A stretch of 8,086 nt of DNA, taken from Chthoniobacterales bacterium (GTDB taxonomy: Bacteria; Verrucomicrobiota; Verrucomicrobiia; Chthoniobacterales; UBA10450). The notes under the pieces are model-generated. The model saw nothing but the letters and a program-made list of their open reading frames with translations. It was not told where the DNA came from and ran no database searches. Of the stretch, positions 6,454 through 8,086 are shown piece after piece. Positions within the stretch are counted from its first letter, which is position 1, and each line of letters opens with the position of its first letter. Location of the stretch: positions 1 through 8,086 of the forward strand of contig JACCXA010000095.1 in the NCBI GenBank assembly GCA_013697365.1. Reading direction: 5' to 3'. The position numbers and the translations under genes were made by a program.

Positions 6454-6561
6454 CAATTTGGCAATTCCGTAGAACATTCCAGCGAACGGGTGCAGCGCTA
6501 GCCGCGACTGGAACGGCGGCGAAACGCTCGCGAATCCGATTACGACAGGGAACGTGGTTAA

Positions 6562-7287
6562 TTATTCGAGCGCATAAACTTCCACCAGCGCCACGCCAAT
6601 GCTGCCACCTGATCCGCGCACAATCGCGGTATGTAGAGTGGGCGGGAGAGTAGCGACAATGGCCGCCTCCAGGTCATTCGTCGGCGGCACCGTGCTGGCG
6701 ATGATCTCCGCCTCCTGGCTCCCGGTGCGCCAGTTGTCGTTCTGCGCGATTGAATTCCCGTTTTGGTCGAACAACTCCAGCGTCGGATCCTCCAACTTGC
6801 CGGACACTGGCAGCGATGGGCCGATCGCACGAACGATCACCTTCTGCGAACTGGGCCCAATGATAAATCCACCGATCATGACGTCGTTATTAATCTCCAC
6901 AAATCCTCGGCTGGAAATGTTCGCCAGCTTGGAAGCGGCCGTCGATTCCAAATCGTAAACCTCGACCAGACCGACCCCCGTCGTATTACCGGCACCACGG
7001 ACGATCGCGGTATAGACAGAAGCGTTAGCCGGCAGAGTTGTCAGGATTGCCGATTCCAGATTGTTCGTCGGCGGCACCGTGCTGTCGATGATTTCCTGTT
7101 TATTGGGAGCATCCATCCAGTTGTCATTGGCGGTGATGGGTCCGGAAGGACCGAACAATTCGAGCGTCGGATTTTCCAGCTTGCCGGGAACGGTGAGCGA
7201 GGGACCGATGGCGCGAATGATCACCTTCTTGGGTTGCGTGCCCGTGACAATGAAACCACCGATCAAAACATTGTCACCGGTCTGCAC
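6562..7287 (-). CDS. C-terminal part of frameshifted beta-helix surface protein (two tandem repeats)
   Basis: This frame is open from 7347 and, on the evidence of the joined sequence, continues the protein of 7308-8086 rather than starting a new gene; the GTG at 7287 is simply an internal codon (LNISTRLRV-QTGDN). It consists of two tandem repeats of about 122 residues. Each starts LxNIS.R and has IGGF(I), KVIxRAIGPSL, GKLExPTLELF, NDNW, IxSTVPPTNxLExAI, TAIVRG and GVxLVEVY.LE in the same order. Such repeats are frequent at the C-termini of very large secreted proteins in Verrucomicrobia-like genomes (from memory); their function is not known to me. The protein ends right after the second repeat at TAA 6562-6564. 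No sorting signal such as PEP-CTERM or an LPXTG-like motif is seen. Confidence 0.8.
   Translation of the reverse strand: MQTGDNVLIGGFIVTGTQPKKVIIRAIGPSLTVPGKLENPTLELFGPSGPITANDNWMDAPNKQEIIDSTVPPTNNLESAILTTLPANASVYTAIVRGAGNTTGVGLVEVYDLESTAASKLANISSRGFVEINNDVMIGGFIIGPSSQKVIVRAIGPSLPVSGKLEDPTLELFDQNGNSIAQNDNWRTGSQEAEIIASTVPPTNDLEAAIVATLPPTLHTAIVRGSGGSIGVALVEVYALE
6565..6927 (-). repeat. C-terminal tandem domain repeat, unit 2
   Basis: Codes for LANISSR... to ...VALVEVYALE (121 residues). It shares with unit 1 a 21-bp identical block at 6677-6697 (7064-7084 in unit 1) that encodes the STVPPTN core, showing DNA-level as well as protein-level similarity. Confidence 0.8.
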
Positions 7288-7314
7288 GCGCAGCCGGGTT
7301 GAGATGTTCAGGAG
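6946..7314 (-). repeat. C-terminal tandem domain repeat, unit 1
   Basis: Codes for LLNISTR... to ...VGLVEVYDLE (123 residues). A six-residue linker (STAASK) separates it from unit 2. Both share the NDNW and RAIGPSL motifs at equivalent positions. Confidence 0.8.
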
Positions 7315-8086
7315 CTGACTGGGCGTTCCTGAAAACTCGGAGGTCTCGCATTCGCGTTCGTGGCGGTGGAAGTGACGCGTTTGCCCGCCGCGATCTGCGG
7401 GAAACTCGCGTTGAAGCTGGCGTTCCCGCTCGCGTTGGTCGTCACATTGACGAAACCGAGGAAAGTCTGCCCCTCCCCGAATCCGCTCGGATCGATGGCG
7501 TCATTGGCAAAGAATTCGATGCGATAATTCGTGCTCGCGTTGCTGTTGAGCGTCCCAGCGATGGCGGTGTTGCCACCACCGTTTGTGACCGACGTAATCG
7601 TCGGGAAATTCTGCCCGCTGTTGATGCCACCGTCGGCGTCCCCGGTATCGTTGGGTCCGACCCCGCCAAGGTCGATGCCCAACCCGCCATTAGAGAAGAT
7701 CGAATTTCCCAGGATGGTATGCTGTCCTTGCCCGGCGCTACCACTGCCTCCGAAGAAGCCGACGATGGCATGAATTCCCGCGGCGCCGTTGAACGCAATG
7801 GTATTCCTTGCCCCTGCCACCGTTCCACCGATCGTGTCGGGTCCGCCACCGAAAGCGCCACCGGTCTGAAATCCCAGGGCAACGCCGCTTCCTCCGTTAC
7901 CCAGCGGGCTGATGCCATCTTTCTGTGTGCCAATCAGGTTGCCTTGGACGAGCGCGTTAGGCGCAGCCGCCAAAGCGATCCCGGACCCTGCGTTACCCGA
8001 GATAACATTACCAGCTCCGGCAGCGGTGCCGCCGATCAGGAGATTGGGGGGCGCGAACGCCGAAATACCGACCCCATTACCGATTG
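7308..8086 (-). CDS. partial beta-helix repeat protein, 5' end outside window, frameshifted at its 3' side
   Basis: The frame is open from the window edge, so the true start is beyond 8086. The sequence has parallel beta-helix (pectate-lyase-like fold) repeats: LIGGTAAGAGNVISGN, VQGNLIGTQKDG, LGNGGSGVAL, TIGGTVAGARNTI and ILGNSIFSNGGLGIDLGG. A compact beta domain follows (PNDTGDADGGIN, FPTITSV, TLNSNASTNYRIEFFAN, PSGFGEGQTFLG, and a repeated xTxNASGNASF element). This is the usual order in large secreted or surface proteins of soil bacteria. After NAN (7352-7350) the frame degenerates to ARPPSFQERPVSS and stops at 7308-7310. The expected continuation, ETSEFSGTPSQLLNIS, lies in the next frame from 7347. 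One extra G (AATGGCGAG instead of AATGCGAG) would restore a single protein with the 6562-7287 frame. No catalytic motif is evident; the function is unknown, possibly adhesion or polysaccharide binding. Confidence 0.8.
   Translation of the reverse strand, partial: IGNGVGISAFAPPNLLIGGTAAGAGNVISGNAGSGIALAAAPNALVQGNLIGTQKDGISPLGNGGSGVALGFQTGGAFGGGPDTIGGTVAGARNTIAFNGAAGIHAIVGFFGGSGSAGQGQHTILGNSIFSNGGLGIDLGGVGPNDTGDADGGINSGQNFPTITSVTNGGGNTAIAGTLNSNASTNYRIEFFANDAIDPSGFGEGQTFLGFVNVTTNASGNASFNASFPQIAAGKRVTSTATNANARPPSFQERPVSS

Larger units (their letters stand above)
6012..6561. other. 550-bp intergenic region without a convincing gene
   Basis: This lies between the 3' end of the beta-helix gene and the 5' end of the hypothetical gene, both on the minus strand, so it should contain the promoter of the downstream cluster. 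I could not find a clear -35/-10 pair. Its contents are a 9-base A-tract (6057-6065; T-tract on the minus strand, 46 bp before the ATG), a small GC hairpin (6217-6241) and a strong stem-loop (6397-6453). Short open frames occur on both strands (for example 6069-6278 minus and 6164-6349 plus), but they are compositionally random and show no motif. Confidence 0.6.

Overview
The window looks like chromosomal DNA from a GC-rich, soil-type Verrucomicrobia bacterium (Chthoniobacterales-like). The taxonomic call is an inference. It rests mainly on the right-hand protein, whose C-terminal repeats (LxNIS.R start, IGGF, RAIGPSL, NDNW and GVxLVEVY motifs) follow parallel beta-helix repeats of the IGGTxAGAxNxI type, a combination I associate with that group. 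No phage, transposase, CRISPR array or rRNA was seen.

Layout. Left part (1-881, minus strand): a complete tRNA-Phe(GAA) with encoded CCA lies 125 bp downstream of, and co-directional with, aat (leucyl/phenylalanyl-tRNA--protein transferase), an enzyme that can use charged tRNA-Phe. Next (882-1039) is a short divergent intergenic region with a small CCTGAAA-type repeat. On the plus strand follow a tiny lipoprotein gene (1040-1240) and, 6 bp later, guaA (GMP synthase, 1247-2836). A 51-bp gap with a small GC hairpin separates guaA from a convergent minus-strand gene cluster.

Minus-strand cluster (2888-6011, read right to left): a small hypothetical gene broken by a 1-base frameshift, an RfbD-type dTDP-4-dehydrorhamnose reductase, a secreted DUF1573 protein, an exported single-domain rhodanese, and a MauE/DoxX-type membrane protein with a CGC motif. 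The last four genes are packed with 8-bp and 4-bp overlaps and a 3-bp gap, so they are almost certainly one transcript. The last three are all predicted to act outside the cytoplasm and all carry conspicuous cysteines, which suggests an envelope sulfur or thiol-redox module. That function is inference.

Right part: 6012-6561 is a 550-bp stretch with no convincing gene. It holds a 9-base A-tract, a small GC hairpin and a strong 17-pair imperfect stem-loop. From 6562 to the window edge (minus strand) is the C-terminal half of a large secreted-type beta-helix protein, starting outside the window and ending in two tandem ~122-residue repeats. Its frame is broken once, by an apparent single missing G near 7349. 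Two single-base frameshifts within 1.5 kb, in otherwise coherent protein sequence, suggest either sequencing or assembly errors or recent gene decay.
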